NCBI GenBank assembly: GCA_963989245.1
Contig: OZ022345.1
Coordinates: 41,266,347 to 41,330,346 of the forward strand
Reading direction: 5' to 3'
DNA length: 64,000 nucleotides
Source of the DNA: Nansenia antarctica
Taxonomy: Eukaryota; Chordata; Actinopteri; Argentiniformes; Microstomatidae
Within the stretch, counting starts at the first letter, position 1. The number at the start of each line of letters is the position of its first letter. Positions 46,143-55,894 of this stretch are shown here, piece by piece. The position numbers were made by a program, and so were the translations under genes. The notes beneath the pieces are model-generated. The model saw only the letters and a list, made by a program, of their open reading frames with translations, was not told the DNA's origin and ran no database searches.

Positions 46143-48374
46143 CTCTATCACCGAGCAGTGTCAACAACAAAACAACTTGGGGTTGTGATAGGCCAAAAAG
46201 GTCTTGGTGTGTGAGTACATTCACTACTGTGCCCTGTGAAAGACAACAGATACCCTTCCCCTTTTAGCCGGGGAACTCTGTCCCCCAAGTGTGATCACCT
46301 GCATTCTGCATGCAGAGATGCAGACATTTTTAAAATGAGAGTAATATCCTGGATCGACAATCCGGTGATATCCAAGCCAAAAAAGAAGGCAGCATTTATT
46401 TAGGAGAGACGAGTGTGAGAGGCCACAACAACTCCCAGTACCTGAATTCAAAACCAACATCCTGGAATCTTGCAGATATGATGACTGGGTGCATCGTATA
46501 TAAAACACACCTGTCTTTGCCCCCCCCCCCATCCTGAATGTTGCGAAACATTGTGGTTTCTAATGAATGCTGTGAAAAGTATTGTAGATACCCCAGACTG
46601 TCCTACTGTCTTTCTATCTCCATGTTTTTCCATGTCATGGTGTGGGCTTGTCAGCATCTCTATTTTAGCATGGCGCGCTAACGCACGGTCCCTTAACAGC
46701 CAGGCAAGTTTCTCCTCCATAGGAGGCCATCAGCTCTATTGAAAACGGTGTCTGAAGAATATCCTTTCCCCACACGGGTCCCATTAACGCGGTGGTAATG
46801 CCTTAACCAGCAGGCGTATGAAAGACCCTTACACTGCAAAGGTGAGAGAGACTGCTGACTACCCGCAAGCTCCCTCTTTTTCCTTCCCCTCTCTGACACA
46901 CTTTTTTCTCTCTCTCTCTCACCGATAAACACATATTCTCTCTCTGCCTCTCTTCTTCTCCTTCCTCTTCTCCTCCTCCTCCTGCCCTAATTATAGCTTC
47001 CCCATTAATCAGCTGAACCTGTAATTATACTACCTCCAACATGTAATCTGATTGTGAAGCGATGATAAAATCACTGCGACACTCTCCTGGCCGGGGAGAA
47101 GGGAGGGAGGGAGGGAGAGTCAAATGAATTGGTATTCATTCTGCGCAGAGCACATTTTGATTACAGATAAACAAACACACACACACAAAAAAAAGGCAGC
47201 AGGGGCAATTTCATCTGATTTAATACAACAGCGCGACCACAAGCTGTGTGTGTGTGTCTGTTTATCTTTTATCTATTTGGGTCAACAAAGACATGAGTTC
47301 AGCTCAGGTGAAATAGAGGCCGGTGACACTGCATCGCCGTATTGAACCTAGTGGCCTATTCAGTTCATCAAACACATGGAAGTCATGCGCTTTGCCTTTA
47401 ATTGAACACATGAATTACGTTTCATAAAGCTGTTTTTAATTAAATAAGACAAGCTTCTATGTTGCTAATGTTTACACACGTAAGGCCAGCTCTGTAGTTG
47501 GTGCAGAACGAGCGGGCGCACGCACACACAACACACACTACACACAGTTTTTATGTCTGAATTCTGTCCACGTTTTCCGCATCACAGAAATTATAGGGCT
47601 CTACGTATCTCAATAATGGAACTAATTATAAAGCAAATTCCGTTGGTTAATTGACCACAACCAAGTTAGGCTACATGTGCCATCACATTATGTTATTTTT
47701 TAGGTGCACTATCCCCTTAAAAATAAAAACACTTGGTGATGGGGTGTCATGTGCCTCTTTCAACTCTCCCTCCCCTCATCCTAAAAAAGCCAGAACCACT
47801 TGCCTAGAAATCAGTAAGAAAGCTTTGTAGACTTATCTGACACAATAATGAAAACAACAATAAAGCAATCTCCACTTTAATTCACTGGAGCCACTGTGGC
47901 TAACCCTTCCAATGAGCGAATGAGGTGCACGAGGACGTGCCCAAATTAAAACACTCCCCCTCTGCCGTACCACAAGAGAACAACTGTGTGTTTTCCCTCA
48001 TTGACATTCACATCAGCTGTCTGGTCAAATACTCGGTACAGACGTTTATCGACGCCTTCTCGTGGTTTTACAGCGTAAAAAAACTAAAGGAGGGCAGAGA
48101 GAGAGGAGAGGGGGAGAAGAAGAGAGGGAACAACTAGAAGAAAGAAAGAGTGGATCAGGCCGGTCAGCGATTCAATCTTCAAAAACAAAATGTCATCTTT
48201 CATGTAGCTGATATCCTCTATCCAAACAGCATAGAGAATCTTTCAAAGCAGCGGCAAGACACTGAAAACAGTGGCCACAATGGGGCACACAACCCTGTGT
48301 TAAATGCAATATACTCCCTTGTGATGGTGCCAGAAGAGGAGTGAGTCAGCCAGTTATCGCCCACAGCCACTCAT
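46143..48374. other. No gene recognised; possible conserved non-coding block
   Basis: 46985-47075 (CCTAATTATAGC, CCATTAATCAGCTGAACCTG, TAATTATACTACCTCCAACA) is rich in TAAT homeodomain-type cores and non-repetitive, as many vertebrate enhancers are. 47346-47430 is a diverged copy of 55560-55640. Small frames here have no domains. Confidence 0.35.
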
Positions 48375-50130
48375 ACAGAGGTGGGGGTAGAGGGGGATAG
48401 AGGGGAAGGATGAGTAGGAATAGAGGGGGATAGAGGGAAGGAAGGATAGGGGTAGAGGGGGATGGAGGGAAGGAAGGATAGGGGTAGAGGGGGATGGAAG
48501 AAAGGAAGGATAGGGGTAGAGGGCGATGAAGGAAGGAAGGATGGGGGTAGAGGGGGATGGAAGAAAGGAAGGATAGGGGTAGAGGGGGATGGAAGAAAGG
48601 AAGGATAGGGGTAGAGGGGGATGGAGGGAAGGAAGGATGGGGTAGAGGGGGATGAAGGAAGGAAGGATGGGGTAGAGGGGGATGAAGGAAGGAAGGATAG
48701 GGGTAGAGGGGGATGGAAGGAAGGAAGGATGGGGGTAGAGGGGGATGGAGGGAAGGAAGGATGGGGTAGAGGGGGATGGATGGAAGGAAGGATAGGGGTA
48801 GAGCAGGATGGAAGAAAGGAAGGATAGGGGTAGGGGGGGATAGAGGGAAGGAAGGATAGGGGTAGAGGGCGATGAAGGAAGGAAGGATAGGGGTAGAGGG
48901 GGATGAAGGAAGGATGGGGGTAGAGGGGGATGAAGGAAGGAAGGATAGGGGTAGAGGGGGATGGAAGGAAGTATGGATAGGGGTAGAGGGGGATGGAAGG
49001 ATGGGGGTAGAGGGGGATGGAAGGAAGGATAGGGGTAGAGGGGGATAGAGGGAAGGAAGGATGGGGTAGAGGGGGATAGAGGGAAGGAAGGATGGGGGTA
49101 GAGGGGGATGGAAGGAAGGATAGGGGTAGAGGGGGATAGAGGGAAGGAAGGATGGGGGTAGAGGGGGATGGAAGGAAGGATAGGGGTAGAGGGGGATGGA
49201 AGGAAGGATAGGGGTAGAGGGGGATGGAAGGAAGGAAGGATGGGGTAGAGGGGGATGGAAGGAAGGAAGGATGGGGTAGAGGGGGATGGAAGGAAGGAAG
49301 GATGGGGTAGAGGGGGATGGAGGGAAGGATAGGGGTAGAGGGGGATGAAGGAAGGAAGGATAGGGGTAGAGGGGGATGAAGGAAGGAAGGATAGGGGTAG
49401 AGGGGGATGAAGGAAGGAAGGATAGGGGTAGAGGGGGATGGAAGGAAGGATGGGGTAGAGGGGGATGGAAGGAAGGATAGGGGTAGAGCGGGATGGAAGG
49501 AAGGAAGGATGGGGTAGAGGGGGAAGGAAGGAAGGATAGGGGTAGAGGGGGATGGAAGGAAGGAAGGATGGGGTAGAGGGGGATGAAGGAAGGATAGGGG
49601 TAGAGGGGGATGGAAGGAAGGAAGGATAGGGGTAGAGGGGGAGGGAAGAAAGGAAGGATGGGGGTAGAGGGGGATGGAGGGAAGGATAGGGGTAGAGGGG
49701 GATGGAAGGAAGGATAGGGGTAGAGAGGGATGAAGGAAGGATAGGGGTAGAGGGGGATGGAGGAAAGGAAGGATAGGGGTAGAGGGGGATGAAGGAAGGA
49801 AAGATAGGGGTAGAGGGGGATGGAGGAAAGGAAGGATAGGGGTAGAGGGGGATGGAAGGATAGGGGTAGAGGGGGATGGAAGAAAGGAAGGATGGGGGTA
49901 GAGAGGGAAGAAAGGAAGGATAGTAGTAGAGGGGGATGGAAGAAAGGAAGGATAGGGGTAGAGGGGGATGAAGGAAGGAAGGATAGGGGTAGAGGGGGAT
50001 GGAAGGAAGGATAGGGGTAGAGGGGGAAGGAAGGAAGGATAGGGGTAGAGGGGGATGAAGGAAGGAAGGATAGGGGTAGAGCGGGATGGAAGAAAGGAAG
50101 GATGGGGTAGAGAGGGAAGAAAGGAAGGAT
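48375..50130. repeat. Purine-strand minisatellite, first block
   Basis: About 28-36-bp units, AGAGGGGGATGGAAGGAAGG followed by AAGGATAGGGGT, repeated some 55 times. Variants differ by GATGAAGG/GATGGAAG/GATAGAGG and by loss of one GGAA. Blocks of consecutive variants imply unequal crossing-over. The 613- and 652-codon minus-strand ORFs (Pro/Ser/Leu/Tyr-rich) result from the composition, which almost never gives a stop. Confidence 0.97.
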
Positions 50131-50783
50131 CAGACCTCTGCAGCTCATCCAGAACGCTGCTGCCCGTCTGGTGTTCAACCTCCCCAAATACGATCATGTC
50201 ACCCCTCTCCTTCGCACCTTGCACTGGCTCCCGATAGCAGCTCGCATCAGATTCAAGACCCTGGTGGTTGCTTACCAGGCAGCTAAAGGGACAGCCCCAG
50301 CCTACCTGAAGGAAATGGTCACCCCCCAAACTCTAGCCCGTTCACTCCGCTCCTCCACCTCGGCTGGCCGACTGTCCCCACCATCTCTACACTAACACGG
50401 CAGTCATGCAGCCCGATCACGTCTCTTTACGACACTGGCTCCCCGCTGGTGGAATGAGCTTCCCACGGCTGTCAGAACTGCAGAGTCACTACCCATCTTC
50501 CGTCGTAGACTGGAATCTCTTAAGGTTACACCTTAACTGCTCCTCCTGAGACATCTACTGCCCCCCAGCACTGCGTCTCCTGAAGACACCCGCTTTTCCC
50601 CTAGGTTTAGAAGAAGGTGATAGAAGGAAAAACCTTCTATCAATGGCCCCAGGCCTGAGCTGGATTACTCTTCCTGCTACGACTGGTGGATTGATGATTC
50701 ACTTGTTTAGTATTAAAATGTATTGATTGTAAGTCGCTTTGGAATAAGGTGTCTGCTAAATGCCAAAAATGTTATGTAAATAT
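50131..50783 (+). pseudogene. L2-like LINE C-terminus and 3' UTR inside the minisatellite
   Basis: LVFNLPKYDHVTPLLRTLHW then LPIAARIRFKTLVVAYQAAK and ARSLRSSTSAGRLSPPSL are read, and the frame is broken by a stop near 50394. After another frame (WWNELPTAVRTAESLPIFRR R) and a UTR, it ends TGTAAGTCGCTTTGGAATAA then GTCTGCTAAATG. The ending matches the tails of the SINEs at 4501, 45969 and 63633. An internal GAAGAAGGTGATAGAAGGAA AAACCTTCTATC palindrome lies in the UTR. It interrupts the minisatellite, which continues on both sides. Confidence 0.85.
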
Positions 50784-51221
50784 AATGGGGGTAGAGGGGG
50801 ATGGAAGGAAGAAAGGAAGGATAGGGGGAAGGAAGAAAGGAAGGATAGGGGTAGAGGGTGATGGAAGAAAGGAAGGATGGGGTAGAGAGGGAAGATAGGA
50901 AGGATGGGGGTAGAGAGGGAAGAAAGGAAGGATAGTAGTAGAGGGGGATGGAAGGAAGGAAGGATAGGGGTAGAGGGGGATGGAAGAAAGGAAGGATGGG
51001 GTAGAGAGGGAAGATAGGAAGGATGGGGGTAGAGAGGGAAGAAAGGAAGGGTAGTAGAGGGGGATGGAAGAAAGGAAGGATAGGGGTAGAGGGGGATGGA
51101 AGGAAGTATGGATGGGGTAGAGAGGGAAGAAAGGAACGATGGAGTAGAGCAGGATGGAAGAAAGGAAGGATAGTAGTAGAGGGGGATGGAAGAAAGGAAG
51201 GACAGGAGTAGATGGAAGGAA
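50784..51221. repeat. Purine-strand minisatellite, second block
   Basis: Same units as 48375-50130 with a higher share of AGAGAGGGAAGAAAGGAAGG and GATAGTAGTAGAGG variants, showing local homogenisation. Confidence 0.95.
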
Positions 51222-51328
51222 AGACTGGTGCTAGCACACATGAGGTCCTTGGACCCCCTGCAGTTTGCCTACCAGCCAGACATCGGTGTGGATAATGCCA
51301 TCGTCTACCTGCTACACAGAGCTCACTC

Positions 51329-51404
51329 CAGGGTTCCCCCGGGTCCTTGAAATCCTTGAAAGTTTGGGAATTTGAGAAAAATAAATCAAGGTGTGGGAAC
51401 CCTG
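51329..51404. mobile_element. 76-bp MITE with 6-bp TSD in the LINE
   Basis: CAGGGTTCCCCCGGG at the left and GTGTGGGAACCCTG at the right; TCACTC flanks both sides (51323-51328 and 51405-51410). Removing it restores the LINE frame. It is a shortened relative of 21755-22044. A third, one-ended piece (CTTCAAGGACCTGTGGGAAC CCTG, about 51572-51595) lies farther along in the same LINE, next to a deletion. Confidence 0.9.
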
Positions 51405-51943
51405 TCACTCCCATCTAAATAAGGCTGGTGCCCCACAGGGGACAGTCCTGGCTCCTTTCCTCTTCTCCCTCTACACCTCAGACTTCAGGCACAACACAGG
51501 ACACTCGCCATCTGCATAAGTTCTCAGATGACTCTTGCCATTGTGGCGTGACGTGTCAGTGGAGGCCAGGACTTCAAGGACCTGTGGGAACCCTGCCCTG
51601 TCTCCTGTTTCCATCCAGGGAGAGGACGTGAAGGTGGTCTAGATTAAAAAGTACCTGGGGGTGCACCTGCCTGGACAATAAACTGGACTGGACCGGTAAC
51701 ACAGATGGCCTGTACGAAAAGGGCCTTTCGGCGGTCTTTTGGCGTGTGCAGGACTCTCTGCTGAACAACGTTCTACCAATCAGTGGTGGCCAGTGCAGTG
51801 CTGTACGCAGTGGTAGGCTGGGGGAGAGCAGCATCAAGGATTATTAGGAAAGCTGGATCTGTCCTCTGTGGTGTCACCCTGGACACAGTGGAGGAGGTAG
51901 CCAAGAGGAGGATGAGGACCAAACTCTTGGCCATCATGGACAA

Positions 51944-52343
51944 TAGACCTATCTATCTTATCTAGCTAAGCCACGCCCCAAAGTCAAAATTGTCCAATCA
52001 TATCACAGCAAAAGTCACTACAGGCAGAAAACTCGGACAAACAGCTTGTTGTAAATGAGAATTGGTTCTCAACGGACCTATCTGGTTAAATAAAGGTTAA
52101 TAATAATAAGAATAATATCTGATGGTGAAAAGCTTCTAGACTAAATATTCTTGTCATCTTAAAAAAAAACATGTCTATTACTTGCTGTGGTAAATCAGAA
52201 ATGTGAACTCCCGCCATTGTCAGTCATTGAATGTCATTCAGTCACTGTCGGTCAGTCAGTCAGTCACTGTCAGTGAGGAATTTGAGCGAGCGTTGTTTGT
52301 TTGTCTGAGTTTTCAAAGGGGGCGTGGCTTAGCGATAGGTCTA
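51944..52343. mobile_element. TIR element in the LINE, 400 bp
   Basis: TAGACCTATC...CTAAGCCACGCCCC at the left, GGGCGTGGCTTAGCGATAGG TCTA at the right. The left end has an extra TATCTTATCTAGC. The interior carries a retroelement tail GAGAATTGGTTCTCAACGGA then GGTTAAATAAAGGTTAATAA, which is the forward counterpart of 34795-34870. A CACTGTCAGT/GTCAGTCAGTC repeat is near 52240-52275. The TSD is unclear. Confidence 0.7.
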
Positions 52344-52660
52344 TTCCTCTCATCCCCTACATGACACTGTGGCAGAGCAGCAACAGATTACTAGAACTAT
52401 GTGGCACTAAGGAGCGGTATAGGAGATCTTTTCTGCCTGCCGCAATAACACTGTACAACTCTTCCGACTGGCTCGATCTGGGTGATCAGAGTCAGGCTGA
52501 AGGATGTTAAATCTTACTTAATTGGTCTATCTTTATTTTGTATTTTTATTTATTTTATTTAGCCTATTATTCAATTGTCACTTTATTTTGTTGTTGTTTT
52601 TATGGTCTGAGCTGCTGAATTTCCCCTCAGGAATCAATAAAGTACCTATCTATCTATCTA

Positions 52661-53299
52661 AGAGGGGGATGGAAGGAGGGATGGGGAAGAGGGGGATGGA
52701 AGGAAGGATGAATGCCAAGGAAGAGAACACACACACACACACACACACACACACAGCAGAGGCCTGCTCTTAACACATGGGGTGTCATGGTACAGTCTCA
52801 GCTGTGCTCTGATCAGCCACGGTGCATTAACCACAGCAGTGAGCTCCATTCACCACCACCTCAGCTTCTTCTTGAAAAGCATATCAATGAGTGTGTGTGT
52901 GTGTTCCTTTAATCAGACAGAGCTCTTCACATCCCCACTGTGCCTGCGCTCTGAGGATGAATCGCCTCTGCAGTGTTCTAGTAGCCCTCACAAGTCTACT
53001 CCACTCTGGACACATCTATCTGCCCTTAAGGGGGAGGAGTGAGAGAGATTGTGAGTGAGAGCGAGAGAGAGAGAGACAGAGCAAGAGCGAGAGAGAGCAA
53101 TGTAGATATCTGGGTTGAGGGAGGTAGGCCAAATATTAGCTGACCCAGCACTTTATACTGGCCAAGCCATGCACACAAAGAATCTGTCTGCCTCTCCTCA
53201 TACCTTTTTTCAAAGCTACAGTAAAAAAAAAAAAAAACGAGCCTAAATGGTAACAATTTATTTTGAGTAAACACATTTGAGGCAGTCATTTGTAAACTT

Positions 53300-53338
<39 letters not shown>

Positions 53339-53653
53339 TATTATTCGAGGCAAGTTTGTTGCGAGGCTCAGGAGTCTAGCCTGTAACCAGGAGGTGACCA
53401 AGCGATTAGAGGGTGACTTGTAACAGGGGAAAAAGAAAACACTGAATAAAAGCCTAATAAATGGCTAGTAATACCCCAAAATTGCCAAATTAGCTAATTG
53501 GAAGCCTCAAATTAGTGCATACGGGTTTCCATAATAAATTGTTACCATAAAATACAAATAATAATGATACATAAATAGTTTATATTATAATAATACTATG
53601 AGGTAAAAGTAGAGATTCTCAGCTTTTATGTTATGGTATGTGTGTACATATTG
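52661..53653. other. End of minisatellite, CA arrays, no gene
   Basis: Purine units continue to about 52719, then CA runs at 52729-52756 and 53302-53336 and GA repeats near 53043-53100. The rest is AT-rich and unassigned. Confidence 0.6.
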
Positions 53654-54411
53654 GTTTCACCATTCAGAAATGACATTAATTGTCAGGTCGACAATCCTTT
53701 GCATGCAATAACTGCCGGAGTCTAAACACTGACCCGACCCGACGTTGGCTATCTTCTCTGGTGATGCTCTGCCAGGCCTGTACTGCAGCCATCATCAGTT
53801 GTTTTGAGGTAGTTTTGCCTAAAATCTCATTATCAGGAATGATCATGTTCAATTTAAATCAGAATATTAATTTAGCTAGTCAAGACCTTTACACGGTTTG
53901 GCTCTGGAAAAAGTCACTTGTGGCTATGGCAGTATGTTCTAAGTCATTGTCCTACTGTATGATGAAGCACCATCCAATGAAGTTGGAGGCATTTTGCACT
54001 GGAGCAGACAAGATGTTTCTGTACACTTTGTGAGCATTGTTCGGCCATCCACTGTGGATGTCTTCCTTGGACTATCAGCTCGTTTGCGATTGCTAAGGTC
54101 ATCTTTTTAATGATTTGGGCAACCCTAAGCTTCTGTTGTTTTTTTGTGGTATGTTTCTGGGGGGGGGTTTCCGTCTTACAATGGCTTCCTTGGCTTTCAT
54201 TGACTCATCTCTGGTCTTCATGTTGACAGACACCAATAGGAAACTCCAAAGGCTAACGCAAAACCTAGAATCGATATTAGACATTGACAGCTTCTCGTAT
54301 GCCTGCACAAATGATGCGACAGAACACACCTGACTAGCCAATATTGTCCTACTACTTTTAGGTTCCCTAAAATAGGGGCACTATGCATACGGTGTGTTTC
54401 TGAATGGTGAA
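53654..54411. mobile_element. TIR element with TTCACCATTCAGAAA termini, 758 bp
   Basis: TTTCACCATTCAGAAATGAC at the left and GTTTCTGAATGGTGAATCAA at the right form about 15-bp inverted ends. The 117-codon frame at 53680-54033 has no transposase motif. The interior resembles a Tc1/mariner-associated fish dispersed repeat, but the termini alone do not fix the superfamily. Confidence 0.55.
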
Positions 54412-54746
54412 TCAATTATGCACACAAATACCATCAATAAGACCATCAACAACTAAGCCAAGTTTTTCAGCACGCACACACACACACACGTTTGCACCAA
54501 ATACTGCAGACACAAGGACACTGAGCAGACAGGGTGAAACACCAGGGGGATATGAGTCTTTATTTTAGTTGCAGACTAATGACAGCATTGTTGTTGCAGG
54601 CGCTGGGGTTACGCTCAGTGGTTCCAAAGCACACACAGGGACTTGATATGAGCTCAATCTGCCTAGTGACGTTACTGGGTCTTAACAGGAGTGACTAGGT
54701 CTGGTGTGTGCTATGACCGACCGACCGACCGCACGCACACACGCAC

Positions 54747-54814
<68 letters not shown>

Positions 54815-55244
54815 AGAATAATCTCCTGATTGTCTAACTTTTTTTATTTAATGGTGTTGGAGCATTTAAAGTAAAAACAAGTGTAAAGTAAACATGTTGT
54901 CCCCCACAAATGACATAGCTTCCCTCCTTAAAACCATTAAAGCCAACAACAAAAATGTCAACAAAATGTCTGAAAAGTGAACGGAACATGTAGTGCTTAT
55001 TTCATTCATTTCCAAGGATTTGACAGTGTTATGTGAACAGTCCATTTGTCAGGAGATGTGTCACCTTGAAGCTCCTAACAATCTCTATGGCAAGAAGCAT
55101 CTTTCAACGAGTTTGTCAAAATTGTCCCAGTGGTGTAAAAGTGGTAGATCATTTTAATTCATCATTTTTTAATTATTATTTAACTTTAATTGTGTATTGC
55201 CATGCAATCAACTTGTCAGTCAATTGTTGAAGTTTGGTATTTTC
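54412..55244. other. No gene recognised; (CA)n at 54731-54812
   Basis: A CCGA run (54717-54730) leads into a pure CA microsatellite (54731-54812). The surrounding DNA is AT-rich and unassigned. Confidence 0.7.
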
Positions 55245-55409
55245 TGCTCAAGGCACAGGGTCAGCCATAGTCAGCGCCCCTGGAACAATTAGGGGTTATG
55301 TGCCTTGCTCAAGGGCACATGCAGTTCCCTCCTGAGGCGGGGATCGAAACAGCGACCGTCCAATTGCTAGTCGGCCTCTCTAACCTCTAGGGTAGAGCTG
55401 CGCAGCCCC
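55245..55409 (-). mobile_element. tRNA-derived SINE, second family
   Basis: Minus-strand head GGGGCTGCGCAGCTCTACCC and B box TGTTTCGATCCCCGCC, then a centre TGCCCTTGAGCAAGGCACAT AACCCCTAATTG. This centre is shared with 59874-60080 and, more loosely, with the L2-tailed SINEs. The 3' part (left end) is not the CTTTGGATAAAAG tail of the first family. Confidence 0.75.
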
Positions 55410-55695
55410 TTCCCTCTCTCTCAGTTGAGAAGAAAAAAGAAAAAGTTTGTTACACGGTCTCCCTCATCTACCAGGTCAAAGCAGTGCCACACAATCATTT
55501 CAAACAGGGACTTTTCCTAATCTATGAGTCCATGTACGGGTACTTGTTCACTGTACAGCTGAATCTAGTGGCCTATTCAATTAACTAAATAAATTGAAGT
55601 AGTATTCTGTCATGTGCATTGCAGTTAAAGTTGAATTACGTTTTTTTTTAAAAGGATTATGGTTAGGGGCCCATGGTGATAGTAGCACTAGTTCT

Positions 55696-55879
55696 TTAAG
55701 TTATTTGTCCCACTCATTTATTATTCTTTTTATTGACAGATACAGTAGAGATTTTGACAGGAAGGATGGGTGAGAGAGAAAGAAGGGATGACATGCAGGA
55801 TATGTCTGCGGCCGGAATCAAACCAGGAACCCTGCGGTTAATGGTCGACGCTTAACCCGTTACGCCACCTGAGCGCCCC
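55696..55879 (-). mobile_element. tRNA-derived SINE, third family, 15-bp TSD
   Basis: AGTAGCACTAGTTCT occurs at 55681-55695 and 55880-55894, exactly flanking the insert. The minus-strand head GGGGCGCTCAGGTGGCGTAA CGGGTTAAGCG includes an A box, and GGTTCCTGGTTTGATTCCGG is the B box. The tail side includes GACATGCAGGATATGTCTGC. The intact long TSD and good Pol III boxes make this the best preserved SINE here. Confidence 0.93.
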
Positions 55880-55894
55880 AGTAGCACTAGTTCT

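Larger units (their letters stand above)
51222..52660 (+). pseudogene. Jockey/Rex-like LINE reverse transcriptase, broken, with two insertions
   Basis: Pieces in several frames: LDPLQFAYQPDIGVDNAIVY then LLHRAHS; after a MITE, HLNKAGAPQGTVLAPFLFSL YTSDFRHNTG and FSDDS, the latter being the catalytic aspartate pair of the reverse transcriptase. Next are GEDVKVV, YLGVHLPG, and LAIMDN. After a second insertion, SSHPLHDTV and RYRRSFLPAAITLYN are read. Several stops and frameshifts and missing internal parts. The 3' end is CAATAAAGTACC then (TATC)n at 52635-52660, and the purine minisatellite resumes immediately. Confidence 0.8.

Noticed and set aside
48346..50329. Two very long minus-strand ORFs (613 and 652 codons)
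   Set aside because: They translate the pyrimidine strand of a tandem minisatellite in two frames at once (Pro/Ser/Leu/Tyr periodicity) and end in unrelated LINE antisense. Stops are rare because the strand has almost no A-G/T-A-A combinations. Not a gene.
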